Shown in pieces: positions 1 through 10,064 of a DNA stretch of 64,000 nt (its first letter is position 1; the number at the start of each line of letters is the position of its first letter). The position numbers were made by a program, and so were the translations under genes. The stretch comes from Syngnathus acus (lineage: Eukaryota; Chordata; Actinopteri; Syngnathiformes; Syngnathidae), in assembly GCF_901709675.1 (NCBI RefSeq), contig NC_051105.1, positions 13,252,604-13,316,603 on the forward strand, read 5' to 3'. The notes under the pieces are model-generated. The model was not told the origin of the DNA. It worked only from the letters and a program-made list of their open reading frames with translations, and did no database searches.

Positions 1-118
1 AGTTGGTGGTGTCCTAATTTTTCTGCCATGCTTTTTAGAGGTTTGGATGATTTGTCTTTGTAGTCTAAGTTCAAGTCGCCAATTATGATATATTCCTTTG
101 TTTTTATATTTTTTATAA
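1..118 (-). mobile_element. non-LTR retrotransposon endonuclease fragment
   Basis: Read on the - strand this is an open segment containing IIIGDLNLDY, the GD(F/L)N block of the APE-type endonuclease found in LINEs. It runs off the window start. About 40 codons are visible, so clade assignment is not possible; the motif context differs from the L2-like elements elsewhere in the window. Confidence 0.55.
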
Positions 119-123
119 TATTG

Positions 124-262
124 GATAGTCGGACGTCAAGCGCAGCGCGTTCGCTTCTCTCCCGGGGGGGGCGGCTAGTGTGACGTCAAATCAAACGCTG
201 CGCGTTCGCTTCCCTCCCGGGGGGGGGATGGGGGGCTAATCGGACGTCAAGCGCTTTGTGTG
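124..262. repeat. short G-rich tandem repeat
   Basis: Roughly two and a half copies of a 50-60 bp unit that starts near GGACGTCAA and ends in a run of G (copies near 130, 180 and 241). No coding potential. Confidence 0.6.
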
Positions 263-277
263 GCGGGCTCCATCTAG

Positions 278-409
278 TGTGGAAACTGAGAAGTGCTCAA
301 GCTGTTGTGCGGGCCACATTCAATTATGTTTTCAGAATTTGCTGCGGGCCAATAAAAACTGGACCGCGGACCGCAGTTGGCCCGCGGGCCGTAGTTTGGA
401 CACCCCTAG
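278..409 (-). mobile_element. hAT-type transposon end (fragment)
   Basis: On the - strand the segment begins GGGGTGTCCAAACTACGG, a terminus typical of widespread vertebrate hAT elements, followed by the G/C-rich subterminal region. Only one end is visible. It interrupts or bounds the LINE ORF1 to its right. Confidence 0.5.
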
Positions 410-1985
410 TATAGGGGATCTTGTTGGCGGTGCAATGGGCCTGGAGCCAGATGTGTAGATCACGGATCCGACTGAACTGGGTGTCGGTGAGTCGTGGAGA
501 TGGAAAGGGGCCGGAGATAATCTTCATTACCAGTTGCAGAAACGGTGGAGATGAGTGTGCGAAAATGTTGTGTGAGCGTCTCTGACTGCTGGCGTTTGAT
601 GTCATTGGTCCCGATGTGTATGATGACAGTGGAGATCTGTGGACGGTGAGCTGTCAGTTGGGGGATGCGGGTGTTGATGTCGAGGACCTTGGCTCCGGAG
701 AATGAGTGGGTCTCAGCTTTGGGGAGGGAAACGTGGCGTACCATTGAGGATCCAATCACCAGCACAGAGGGGACGCGCGTATGGGTGGGTGGACAGTTTG
801 GTGCCGGCAGGGCTGCGGTCCGTGTCCTGTCAGATTGCTGGTGGCTCTGAGCGTGGTGTGGTGGGAGGGGTCGGGGAAGTGAGGGCTTGAAAAGGGGGTG
901 ACGGGGAGGGGGTGGGAGGAAAGGTGGTGGGTAGCGGGGGGTTCGGAGGAGAGCTGGTCGAGAGTGAGCTGGCCAGTGGCGTGTTAAAGCGTGTGGCAGA
1001 GAAGATGGTGGGTAGGGAGGGGTAGGGAGGAGAGCTGGTCTACAGTGAGCTGGCCAGTGGCTTGTTAAGGCACGCGGCAGAGAGGACGGTGGGTAGGGAG
1101 GGGTAGGGAGGAGAGCTGGCCTGCGTTGAAATGGCCAGGAGTGTGGCTGGAATGGTGGTGGGTAGAAAAGGGTGGGGCGGGGGTTTTGGCATCGCCGTGT
1201 CTGCCTAGGAGGTGGGTTGTGGATGGTGGATGCTCTGCTGGTTGTCCTGCCGTCAGCGGGCCAGGTATTGGGGAAGGCTACAGTAGGGGGGGCGGGGTTG
1301 GCAAGGGTGATGGAGGTTGATGAGGGGAAGGGGAGAGTACTCTCGGTACTTCCCAGGGGGGCTGTGGCAGGGGGCGTGGAAGGGGGGGGGCGAAGAGGAA
1401 GGTGTGGGGGTAGGGGGGCAAGGAGGGCCGGGGGGGGTTTGAGGCGGATGGCAAGGGGGAGAAGGTGCCTGAAACAGCGCACAGCGACCAGTCTGTTCCA
1501 ATAACTTCTCCCAGTTTGGGGGGAGAGAGGACCGCTTAGGGTTGGGGGTGTAAGTGAAAGGCTATTGGTGGTTTGAGGGTGGAGGAGAAGGAGCTTCTTG
1601 GCTTCTTGGCCCTGGGTGAGTGGAGACGAGCCTCCTTCTCAGCCAGGAGCCTGAAACGGTTTGGGTGTGTGGGGACGTCACCTGAGGGTGAGGTGCTGAT
1701 GCGTGAGTCCCATCCCCCCCTCTTGCGGTTGACGTGCGGTTCTATCCAGAGCTCTGAGTGGCGACGGGCTGTGGAGCAAGGGCTCTGCGGTGGCTCCTCC
1801 ACTGCAGCAGCATTGCAGGCTTGTCGCACCAGGAGCAGGGTGTCAGCTTGGGTTGGATCTTGGAGGAGGGTGGAGGTCAGGAGGGAAACTTGCTTCTGTA
1901 GGTTGAGGAATCCATGGGACAGCTCGGCCAGCGTGAGGTGGTCCGGGGGTGATGTCCTGACAGACATGCTAGTGTTAGCATGCAC
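410..1985 (-). pseudogene. LINE ORF1 with SGNH-esterase-like domain, frameshifted
   Basis: The ORF begins MHANTSMSVRTSPPDHL at 1985. It continues through a helical N-terminal part, a long proline-rich stretch (about 1480-800) and an esterase-like domain at about 760-410. Visible SGNH blocks are LVIGSSMVRH (nucleophile serine) and IIHIGTND (block III). The frame shifts between the 1985-1536 segment and the rest, and again near 560, after which the domain resumes with RLTDTQFSRIRDLHIWL. The last catalytic block (Asp-x-x-His) is absent, cut off at about 410. CR1-like LINEs are known to carry an esterase in ORF1; assignment to that group is from this domain, not from a search. Confidence 0.6.
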
Positions 1986-2035
1986 TAAGATTGGGCCTCT
2001 TGAGTTGGATTAGCTTGCCAAAAATCACAGCTGGG

Positions 2036-2440
2036 CTGAAGTAGCGTGGTGGTAGCTGTGCCTCTGTAGTCCAGTGGTGGCAACTGTAGGCTGCAGCAGC
2101 CTGGTGGCTTATGCAGCCTGGGGGTAGCTACTGGAAGCTACAGCGGCCTGGTGGTAGCTGGGCATCTGTAGTCCGGAGGTAACTACTGTAGTCTACCGTA
2201 CCCTGGTGGTAGGTAGCTGGGCCTCTGCAGTCTGTAGTCTGGTGGTAGCTGCTGCAGGCTTCAGTAGCCTGGTGGTAGCTATTGGCTGCAGTAGCCTAAT
2301 GGTAGCTGGGCCCCTTTAGTCTGATGGTAACTGCTGTAGGCTGCAGTAGCCGGATGGTAGGTGGGCTGCTGAAGCCAGGTGGCAGGCTGCAGCAGTCTGG
2401 TGGCAGTTGGGCTGCTGTGTAGGTTGATGGTGGCTAGCAC
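2036..2440. repeat. imperfect tandem repeat in LINE leader
   Basis: Many diverged copies of a unit of roughly 30-45 bp built on GGTGGTAGCTG and GTAGGCTGCAGTAGCC. It directly precedes the ORF1 start on the - strand, so it looks like the promoter-proximal leader of that LINE. Confidence 0.55.
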
Positions 2441-2743
2441 GGCTAACAGATAGCAAGGCTAGCAAAGCTGGCTAGTGCTAGCAGGCCTGCTAGCATACCA
2501 GAGCACATGCTCCAAAAAACATAAAAACATAAAACATAAAAATTTGCTAAACTGTTTGGCCACACTAGTTTGGTAGTCCTGCCCCAATGGGTGTGATGTA
2601 ATTGATTAAAAAAATTTTCCATGTATAATGCGCCCCCATGTATAATACGCACCCTAAAAATGGCATGTCGATGCTGGAAAAAAGACTGTACCCATGTATA
2701 ATACGCACCCAAATTTTGACTTTTTTTTTTTCTTTTTTTTTTT

Positions 2744-2981
2744 TAAAGTCCCAATGATCGTCACACACGCATCTGGGTGTGGTGAAATTTGTCTTCTGCA
2801 TTTGACCCATCCCCGTGTGATTTTGATCCATCCCTTGGGGGAGAGGGGAGCAGTGAGCAGCAGCGGCGCCGCGCTCGGGAATCATTTGGTGATCTAACCC
2901 CCCAATTCCAACCCTTAATGCTGAGTGCCAAGCAGGGAGGCAATGGGTCCCATTTTTATAGTCTTTGGTATGACCCGGCCG
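2744..2981 (-). mobile_element. tRNA-derived SINE (family S1), tRNA head missing
   Basis: Matches the body of the full-length SINE at 60608-60926, including GGTGTGGTGAAATTTG and AATGCTGAGTGCCAAGCAGG, but stops at the point where the tRNA-like head should begin (about 2981). It sits inside MITE copy A. Confidence 0.75.
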
Positions 2982-3184
2982 GGTTACTTAAGTCCGTAAA
3001 CGTAAAATTATTTCAGAAAAAAGATCATCTTTGGGAACAACCGGATGTTATTCTGCCGGTCAGTATCACTGCGCATGCAGTAGCAAACTCGATAGCGAAG
3101 AAATATGTGAGACTCTCAACGGGATCACCAATATTTGAGTGATGTTCCAGTTATTTATCACAATTAGTTTACCAAGTCTGTGTT

Positions 3185-3258
3185 TTGAGTTCCTCCAATA
3201 AACCCTGGTCCAAGCTGCACTTGGTCGCCCCGCTCCTTTCCACACTCCATCCGTGACA
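3185..3258 (+). mobile_element. LTR 3'-end fragment
   Basis: AATAAACCCTGGTCCAAGC through CCGTGACA matches, in + orientation, the terminal part of the solo LTRs at 25981-26334 and 32055-32401 (which lie in - orientation). It includes their AATAAA signal and TGACA-type end. Confidence 0.65.
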
Positions 3259-3403
3259 AGATTTTCTTCAAAAATTGTTGTACCATGATTTTCTTAAAAA
3301 AAAACAAAAAAAAAAACAATTGTACCCATGTATAATGCGCACCCCAGATTTTAGGACAATAAGTTAGTTAAATTTTGCGCATTATACATGGAAAAAAACG
3401 GTA

Positions 3404-4042
3404 ATAGAAAACGGAGAAAACTCAACAGAGTAATAAAATAACCCCCAAACAGATCATAAAATTATCTCTGCAGCACATGTAGGGATAGATTAAACTTTTC
3501 TACAATTTTGGAGACTCCAAGTACACAATAAAATGAATATAAAAGCTAACAAAGTGGATTTTCCATGATACGTCTCAAAACAGTAAAGCTGGTCCAACAT
3601 TGTCTCTTATATGATAGGACTATTAAAAGATTATGTCAGTGCTACAAGTTCCCCCTGACAAAATAATTCAGAAGTGATTTGACAGTATTTTGGAACGTAG
3701 TTGCGGTGGACTTACTGACGCCCACTTTTTACATCAGCCTTACGATGTCAGTGAAGGAAGCTAAGGGATATCACCCTTGTTTTCTGACTTGCTTATTATA
3801 CTTAGTCAACGTCCTGTTGTTTTGGAATGCACTATTTGTTGAAAGTTTAAGGCAGCTAAGATGCCCAATAGTAGATGTGTGGTAGTCAGGTGTCGCAACA
3901 CGCCGAAAGAAAGGATCAACGTAGCTCGGAGACTTTCCGTGGACAAACAAACGGAGTTGGCCAGCCCGCTGTAGAGCGAGGAGGCCCTCCGTGGACCCCG
4001 TTAGCCAGCCCGCCGCTTAGCTACTTACTCACTTCAAGCTTG
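3404..4042. other. no recognised feature
   Basis: AT-rich sequence between two DNA transposons. No exon, RNA gene or repeat could be supported. A 37-codon frame at 3861-3974 is discussed under rejected items. Confidence 0.4.
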
Positions 4043-4044
4043 TA

Positions 4045-5053
4045 CCGTATTTCCGGACTATAAGTTGCTCCGGAGTATAAGTCGCACCAGCCATCCATCC
4101 ATCCATTCATTTTCTATACCGCTTGTCCCCACGGGGGTCGCGGGCGTGGTGGAGCCTATCCCAGCAGTCATCGCGCAGTAGGCGGGGGACAACCAGAACC
4201 GGTTGCCAGACGATCACAGGGCACACAGAGACGAACAACCATCCACACTCGCACTCACACCTAGGGACAATTTCGAGTGCTCAATTGGCCTACCAAGCAT
4301 GTTTTTGGGATGTGGGAGGAAACCGGAATGCCCGGAGAAAACCCACGCGGGCACGGGGAGAACATGCAAACTCCACACAGGGAGGGTCCGAGGTGGAATT
4401 GAACCGGCACCCTCCTAACTGCGAGGCGGACGTGCTAACAGTGTGCCACCAAGCTGCCCCACACAGTCATAAAATAAATAAAGAAGAAAAAAACAAACAT
4501 ACAAGTCGCACTGGAGTATAAGTCGGGGGAAATTTATTTGATAAAATCTATCACCAAGAACAGAAATGTCATCTTGAAAGGTAATTTAAAATAAAAATAG
4601 AATAGGCAACAACAGGCTGAACGGTACGGTATGCTAACGTTAGATAAACACATAAACAAGGAACTGAGAATGTGCCTGACGTAACATATTAAGAGTTATT
4701 CAAATAACTATAGCATAAATAACATGCTAACAAGTTTATCGAACCATCCGTGTCACTCCAAATCATTAAATCCAACGAAATCTTCATCCTCTGTGTCACT
4801 TATAAACAACTCCGCTAACTCCGGAAGTAGAAGATGCAGCGCTTCCTCTTCTACGTCGCTTACGTCAGACTCATCGTCAGTTGCAGTTCCAATTATTCCA
4901 CAGGCCTAGAGCAACCTCTTGGGGTTTAGTGTGAAAATCATATGTGAGATGATATAATGTGTTAATAATTTCACACATAAGTCGCTCCTGACTATAAGTC
5001 ACGCCCCCGGCCAAATTGAAAAAAGATTGCGACTGATAGTCCGGAAAATACGG
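4045..5053 (-). mobile_element. pogo-like element with transposase tail remnant
   Basis: Termini CCGTATTTCCGGACTATAAG and its complement near 5053 (TAGTCCGGAAAATACGG), with TA before the left end. Subterminal GGAGTATAAGTCGCAC repeats. Read on the - strand, 4905-4745 encodes an acidic tail ending TEDEDFVGFNDLE and a stop, which looks like the C-terminus of a lost transposase. A SINE (4087-4463) is inserted near the left end. Superfamily is inferred from TA target and terminal sequence. Confidence 0.65.
4087..4463 (-). mobile_element. tRNA-derived SINE (family S2), full length
   Basis: On the - strand: tRNA-like head with A-box-like GGTGGCACACTG and B-box-like GGTTCAATTCC, body with TGTGTGGAGTTTGCATG and TTTTCTCCGGGCA, and tail (GGAT)n after AAGCGGTATAGAAAATG. 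Copies also at 6905, 35193, 44636 and 45384. Confidence 0.8.
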
Positions 5054-5229
5054 TTAATTCTATTTCTCATTCAAGCCTGTACTTTATGTTTCAGGCCTGC
5101 CAGCACACTAGCATTTACAACTCTATTTGAGTTGTATGAATTCAGACCTCTTTTCAGTCATTTTGAGAAGTGTAAAATGTGACAGGCATTGTGTTTGTAT
5201 CTAAGTAACAGACCCTTGGACACGGAAAT

Positions 5230-5653
5230 TGTTAGAGTGGTGCTCACTCTAACTTATTTTGCAAGAACCACACGGGAAACAGTATGCCCTTTTAAGCACT
5301 TGCAAGTGGAGAGACATCCGTCGCTGTGCATACAGTGATGATCGAATGAGGTCTGACTCAGGCCTCTTGCAAGAGCATTTTTATTGAGAGAAACAGGGTG
5401 GGGTGAGAGTGGGGGTGAGAGTGGACAGGATGGGGTTCAAGCCCCTGGCCTCTGGTCAAAGCATAGCAGGGGTGTTTTACGACGTTGTGTAAACAGAACA
5501 ACTTTGATTGCTTCCTCTGCAGCTGGTCAATCAGTTCAAAAGATCTTAGCACTTTGTTCTACTACTTTTGTTAAGACAGGACACGTTTGGTTAATTATTA
5601 CAGGTTACATTCCAACATAAGCATAGGATCAAACTAATCTATCAACCCTAACA
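5230..5653 (-). mobile_element. solo LTR (family L-A)
   Basis: Begins TGTTAGAGTG and ends CCCTAACA, and is flanked on both sides by GAAAT (5225-5229 and 5654-5658), a perfect 5-bp target duplication. The AATAAA signal is on the - strand (about 5385), so - orientation is likely. A second copy lies at 10791-11510. No internal region is present, as expected for a solo LTR formed by recombination. Confidence 0.85.
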
Positions 5654-5658
5654 GAAAT

Positions 5659-6176
5659 GACGGTTAGCAACGTTACGCTAGACATCCCCATAAGCAATCT
5701 GGCATATCACTCAATCGCGAGTGGTAGATGCAAGTTGACAGCCCAGTCAATGACTTGACATCAGATACACAGCATTGTGCATTAAAATAAACCAGGGAGT
5801 TATTTTAGCAAATACAAGACTAGACACAAAAATTGAAGCACCAGATACTTAGCAAACTTTAGGATATTGCTCTCTTTACCCATCAAGACCTAAATGTAAG
5901 AGCCCCGGAGTTACACTTTAAGTATTACTGTACAAAATATTATACAAACTTAATGGTGCGGCTTGTCGGTGGCTATCTGAATACTTCAATTTTTGTTGTG
6001 AAAGCTAATGTGATACAACATAACATTGTAATTGGCAGTGATATGTGATGTTGGAACACTAATCATCTGGAATTAAAATTTGGAATCACAGCGAAACTAC
6101 CCTGAACAAAAATCTAAACCTTAACAGTTTTGTTGTGTATGTTTTTGCATGTGTGGTCTCATTAATGAATGTGCAG
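5659..6176. other. mmadhc intron sequence, no recognised feature
   Basis: Unique-looking AT-rich DNA upstream of the first visible mmadhc exon, ending in the acceptor AATGTGCAG at 6176. The preceding coding exon was not found here. Confidence 0.4.
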
Positions 6177-6279
6177 CACGACCCAGCTACGAATCACAGC
6201 ACCCGTAAAGAAAACCAGGATTTAGACAACTCATCTGTGGAGTGCATCATACAGTCATGCCCCGAAAAACTAAAACAAG
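6177..6279 (+). CDS. mmadhc: mmadhc, first exon visible in window
   Basis: Internal coding exon of the cobalamin trafficking protein CblD, which works with MMACHC to partition vitamin B12 between cytosolic methylcobalamin and mitochondrial adenosylcobalamin synthesis. The 103-nt exon has an acceptor AG at 6175-6176 and a donor GT at 6280-6281. It starts in phase 0 and ends in phase 1. The translation contains SSVECIIQSCPEKLKQ, corresponding to the SARVECAIQTCPELLRK stretch of vertebrate MMADHC. The first half of the exon (ATNHSTRKENQDLD) is less conserved, as in the family. It joins in phase to the exon at 6646. Upstream exons are probably outside the window. Confidence 0.85.
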
Positions 6280-6645
6280 GTAATTCACAGAGCCTACACT
6301 ATAAACGTAACATTCTCCTAAAATGTAGTTTATGAGGTAGTTAGGTTAGGTACGTAGTGTGAGGTATGTTATGTGTTTGAAATACCATCTTTAATGTTTG
6401 TGAGGTGTGTTGAATCATTGGCGCATTACTTCTCAGTTCAGTGGTTCGCAAATTAGTATGTCTATGTCTCTGAATCAGTGAAAATGTATTAGAATTGTTT
6501 TTCTTCTGTTTACCTTCACTTGTCATGTTACAGAACCCCACACTTAAAGACAGGTATCCCATTTTTGAGTTTTTTTGTTTTTTACAACAGGAATATCATA
6601 TATTCCTAACTGTTGGTGATTTCTCTTAAATATTGTGATAACCAG

Positions 6646-6776
6646 ATCTGCAATACCTGTTTCCCGAGGCGTCAAGCTCTCATGTGACAGTGATCACCGT
6701 GACTCAAAAGACTAAGAACGATATGACAGCATGGTGTTTAGCAGTGGAAGAAGAGAGAGACCACATGCTTGACAAG
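6646..6776 (+). CDS. mmadhc: mmadhc, second visible exon
   Basis: 131-nt exon after a 366-nt intron; acceptor AG at 6644-6645 and donor GTGAGC at 6777. With the one base carried from the previous exon it reads DLQYLFPEA...VTVITVTQKTKNDMTAWCLAVEEERDHMLDK. The block ITVTQKTKNDMT is nearly invariant in MMADHC. This opens the nitroreductase-like C-terminal domain that binds MMACHC. It ends in phase 0. No stop or frameshift is present, so the exon looks functional. Confidence 0.92.
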
Positions 6777-6904
6777 GTGAGCTATCCTAAACATGCAGAC
6801 ACTGGAAAAAATGTTGATACCCTTTAAACAAAATTGTCACTGAATTTAAAGAAAGCAAAGAAAACATTTCTTAAATCCTTTTGTGACTGAACAGAAAATG
6901 TTCT

Positions 6905-7128
6905 TACACCATCCATTTCCTGTACCGCTTTTCCCCACGGGGGTCGCAGGCATGCTGGAGTCAGCAGTCAGCCAGTAGCAGGGCACACACAGGCGAACAA
7001 CCATCCACACTCGCACTCACCTACGGGGAGAATATGTACACACAGAGAGGGCCAGAGGTAGAATCAAACTCACAACCTCCGAACCATGAGGTGGACGTGC
7101 TAAACAGTTCGCCACCGTGAGAAATTCA
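6905..7128 (-). mobile_element. SINE S2 copy with internal deletion, in mmadhc intron
   Basis: Same family as 4087-4463: CACGGGGGTCGCAGGCATGC near the left, AATCAAACTCACAACC (B-box region) and CGTGCTAAACAGTTCGCC (head) at the right. The central part is shortened. Confidence 0.7.
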
Positions 7129-7832
7129 AGATGTAAGATCTATTTTGTCAACAAACAATGGGGAAGTGCAGTTGGGCCTTACGGTAGGCTTGAATGCCAC
7201 AGGTCGCCAGTTATGGCAGCATAATCAAGTCGCAGGTGAATGTCCTCATTACCAACCGGAAAAGGCAGTCAGCAACGTTGTCCTGGACGGCCATGTGCTG
7301 GATGTCTGTAGTGAACTCAGATATGGCAGCAAGTTGGCATTGTTGCTGATCAGACCATGGCTTTAATGTCTTGGCCATGGCAAATATTTGTGGTCCACGA
7401 AGGCAGTGAACTGGTGGGCCTCCAAGAGAAACCAGGGGTTAAGGAAAAGGCCTAGGAGCACTCTGTCAAAGGTGCTGTACTACCTGTCATTGACACAGAG
7501 CTGCCTGCCACTGGTTGCCAGGTCCCACAACCCACTGCTCACACTACAATGTCTGACGATGTCATTCAAGTCGACAAACAAAAACGGCATGTCACACAGC
7601 ATATAGTCCATAAGGCACTGAAATGTCTGTGCTGCCCCTTTGAGGCTGAGGCATCCACAGAAACTCAAACGTGCAAAGCTGTAATGACTGCTGTTTTAGG
7701 TACATCCTGCGGGTGTACTGGTAACTGATTGTAATCGTTTATCAAATGTACCTTGGAAAAGATGGTGGCCCCCGTCAGGTGGGCAGAGAAGTCCTGTATT
7801 TGCAAGATGGAATACCGGTTGGGGGTTGTGGC

Positions 7833-8619
7833 CAGTGTTCCCTCTAAACTGTGCAGCTGCGCAATTGCGCACTGGTCGCGCAGTCTCTGCGCACAAAAAA
7901 CAAAAAAAGCACAAAATTCTGCATAAACTGATTGATTAATATCTAATGTTAGATGTAATCTAATCTAATTAAGTGGACGAATTATTTTCTTCCTGTGCCT
8001 TTTTGTAGTGTAAATCAGTAATTGACAGGTGTCCAGCCAATGATATGATATGGTTCACTTATGCTACATAAGCAATCATAGGATTGACAGTGCCTGAACA
8101 TGTGTCCTGCCCATCTGTGCCGCGCAGGTTAGCTAGCTAACGACAGTGCGGCGGAGTCAAGCGATGCAAATGCTAAATTAGCTAATCATGGTGAAACGAA
8201 TGAGCAGCCACACATCCACTCGCCAAGCCAAAATAAAGGAGATGCGGCAGTTCTTTTAAGATTGAATGGCTGTCGGAGTGTGTGCAAGTACAAGAGGAAA
8301 CGGTGAAACTGGGTGAGATTTTCTCTTTTTCGAATGAGAAAGGTCTCCTCTGAAAAACATGTAGTGAACCCAAAGTGGCGGGCGAGTATACGGAGGGAAA
8401 AATATGGAAGGAATGGAAGTTGGCGTCACATTCAGCAGAAATGTCATTTGAAAGCAGTTGGAATTGTACAAAGACTCAAAATGGGACAAGGGATCGGTAC
8501 ATTATTGCGAGAGAGCGCAAAAGACCGACAGAAAAGGAACGAGCTGTCACACAAAACAAAATCCGACCCCGAGCAAGTTAAAGTTCTCATTGACAATATT
8601 CTATTTATTTTTTAAATCA

Positions 8620-8655
<36 letters not shown>

Positions 8656-8751
8656 TTAATCAATCAATCTGGTGTTGCACACAGTGGTCCACAGTGTGCA
8701 CAGAGAGCTTGTGTGTTTGCACAGACACTTGAAAAATTAGAGGGAAAATTG
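7833..8751. mobile_element. non-autonomous hAT transposon with 8-bp target duplication
   Basis: Inserted into the gypsy RT. Left end CAGTGTTCCCTCTAAACTG, right end TTAGAGGGAAAATTG; the 8-bp duplication GTTGTGGC is perfect (7825-7832 and 8752-8759). The 919-bp body includes a (CTGT)n tract at 8619-8657 and short frames at 8190-8590 that may be transposase relics but carry stops. Confidence 0.85.
8619..8657. repeat. (CTGT)n microsatellite
   Basis: About nine uninterrupted CTGT units within the hAT element. Confidence 0.95.
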
Positions 8752-9389
8752 GTTGTGGCATATTTTAGGTGACAGAAATAACCACAGGGCTGCCGACCGC
8801 CATCGGGTCATCATGTGCGAGGGGGAAGCCCACGTGCTGTTCGAGTGGCGGACTATACCAAGGAGTTTCATGGTAGCGAACTCCTCTTTGGCAATTGCAA
8901 GTTTGGCAGAGTTAAGGCCCTGCGCACGACTATAGACCGTTGGGCCTACAATGGTGATGTGGTGCTCCACGCCAAGCTTAGCTACAGCTGTCAAGAACGG
9001 AGAACGTGTGGTTTGGTGAAGTCATGGAACTCGGTGAGCAGGTATTCATACTGGTAGGTAGTCTATTTGATAGGCAGAGTGCGCCAGCCCCTCCAAGCAT
9101 GCAGGGGTACATAGCAAAAGAGACCACATCAATAAGGTGGCAGTTTGTAACGTCCACAAGCAGATTAAAGGCACAGAGAGTCCGCGCCCATCACTGACGT
9201 TGAAACAGAGGCCATTTCAAAGTCCCAGCCCAAACGCTGTCTACAGAAACACACTTCCACATACCTGGTGCCATAGGTACGTAAAACGTGCCATTTGTAG
9301 CGTCTGTTTGACGGCCTTGTCTGCCAGCCATCGTGTCTACAGGCTTTGCCAGCAAGATCATGGGAGAGTCGAAAACAAAGAACAGCTGA

Positions 9390-9870
9390 ACTTTTCTGCC
9401 TCACACATCAGCTTGGGCTCCTTCCCTGCCAGAGAGATAAGGTTAGATGTCTCTAGAGCCAGCTTCTGTATCCGGGGATCAGACCGCCAACATCCCCGCC
9501 TTTGGCTGACACCCAGCTCAAACCGCACCCGACCCCTTTGTCGCAGGTGGTGAGCCTATCGGAAAGGTATACACATTGTCCATTCAGGCTCCATGGTTGC
9601 AGGCCCGCCCGGCCACCGGGCGCTCGCCAATGAGCTCCACCTCCAGGCCTAGCTCCAGAGGGAGCTAGATCCGCGTCCAGGGAAGCAAAAACTACATCGA
9701 TTTGTTGTATTCATCATAAGGGATCTTTTAAGCCATGCTTTGTCTGGCCCCTAACCTAGGACCTGTTTGCCATGGGTGACCCTGCCAGGGGCATAAATCC
9801 TCCAATAACGTAGCTCCTACGCTCATTGGCATGCGCAAACCCCTCCACCAAACTCATGTAGGGAACATTA
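9390..9870 (-). mobile_element. RTE-like LINE, 5' fragment
   Basis: On the - strand the order GTGGAGGGGTTTGCG, GGTCCTAGGTTAGGGGCCAG, GGCCGGGCGGGCC, then GGAAGGAGCCCAAGCTG matches the 5' region of the larger copy at 35935-38165. No intact frame. Confidence 0.7.
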
Positions 9871-9977
9871 CATATAGTAGATTGGAAATTGATAACTGTG
9901 GGGTTCAAAAATAAAACTGCCCATCTGAAGGGCAGGTGCTTGAGCAAATACACAAAACTAAACTATGACCTTTGTAG

Positions 9978-10064
9978 TTTGTAGATGGAGCGAAGGAGAT
10001 CTGCTTCATTCTCCATAGAGAAGGATTCTGGGCAGACTTCATAGATCCGTCCTCAGGCCTGGCG
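9978..10064 (+). CDS. mmadhc: mmadhc, third visible exon
   Basis: 87-nt exon, exactly 29 codons, in phase 0 at both ends. The acceptor AG is at 9976-9977 and the donor GTAAGA at 10065. It encodes [18 protein letters not shown] followed by [11 protein letters not shown], matching [29 protein letters not shown] of the family; the C-terminal part is identical. The preceding intron (3,201 nt) contains the SINE, gypsy, hAT and RTE insertions, yet the exon and its splice sites are intact. Confidence 0.92.

Larger units (their letters stand above)
410..2606 (-). mobile_element. CR1/L2-like LINE, 5' portion (leader plus ORF1)
   Basis: Antisense LINE 5' region: repeat-rich leader (about 2030-2600) followed by a broken ORF1 (1985 down to about 410). 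No ORF2 follows because the element is cut at about 410 by a hAT end. LINEs are usually 5'-truncated, so a copy keeping only its 5' half implies secondary deletion or recombination. Confidence 0.6.
2607..3401. mobile_element. TA-flanked MITE, family M1, copy A (carries SINE and LTR scrap)
   Basis: Ends share the inverted terminus CATGTATAATGCGC; the right end reads GCGCATTATACATGG...ACGG followed by TA. The left outermost bases are degraded. Internal order: subterminal repeats of GTATAATACGCACCC, a T-rich run, a truncated SINE (2744-2981), a short LTR scrap (about 3185-3258), an A-rich run and the right terminus. Copies B-E of the same family are at 17923, 52090, 53704 and 54509. Confidence 0.75.
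7140..9330 (-). pseudogene. decayed Ty3/gypsy pol (protease to RNase H), split by a hAT
   Basis: Antisense remnant in a mmadhc intron. Reading right to left: a protease-end segment (9300-9170, with YGTRYVEVCF and MGADSLCL); the start of RT at 8994-8790 (AIAKEEFATMKLLGIVRHSN); RT continuing beyond the hAT (7815-7560, with DFSAHLTGATIFSK and GAAQTFQCLMDYM); and an RNase H region (7480-7140, with ALGLFLNPWFLLEAHQFTAF). Frames are repeatedly shifted and the active-site block reads DLND in place of the expected Asp-Asp pair. The hAT at 7833-8751 splits RT. No LTRs were recognised next to it. Confidence 0.75.

Noticed and set aside
460-1482. A 340-codon proline-rich frame that might be taken for a host protein
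   Set aside because: Its C-terminal end is the LINE ORF1 esterase, and the proline-rich part continues the upstream ORF1 segment in a shifted frame.
3861-3974. A 37-codon frame starting MPNSRCVVVRCRNTPKERIN, suggestive of a THAP-like or similar small zinc motif
   Set aside because: Only two cysteines are visible, the frame is short, and no continuation or splice partner was found.
8313-8615. A 100-codon lysine-rich + strand frame
   Set aside because: It lies wholly inside the TSD-bounded hAT element and overlapping frames are equally open; at most a transposase relic.
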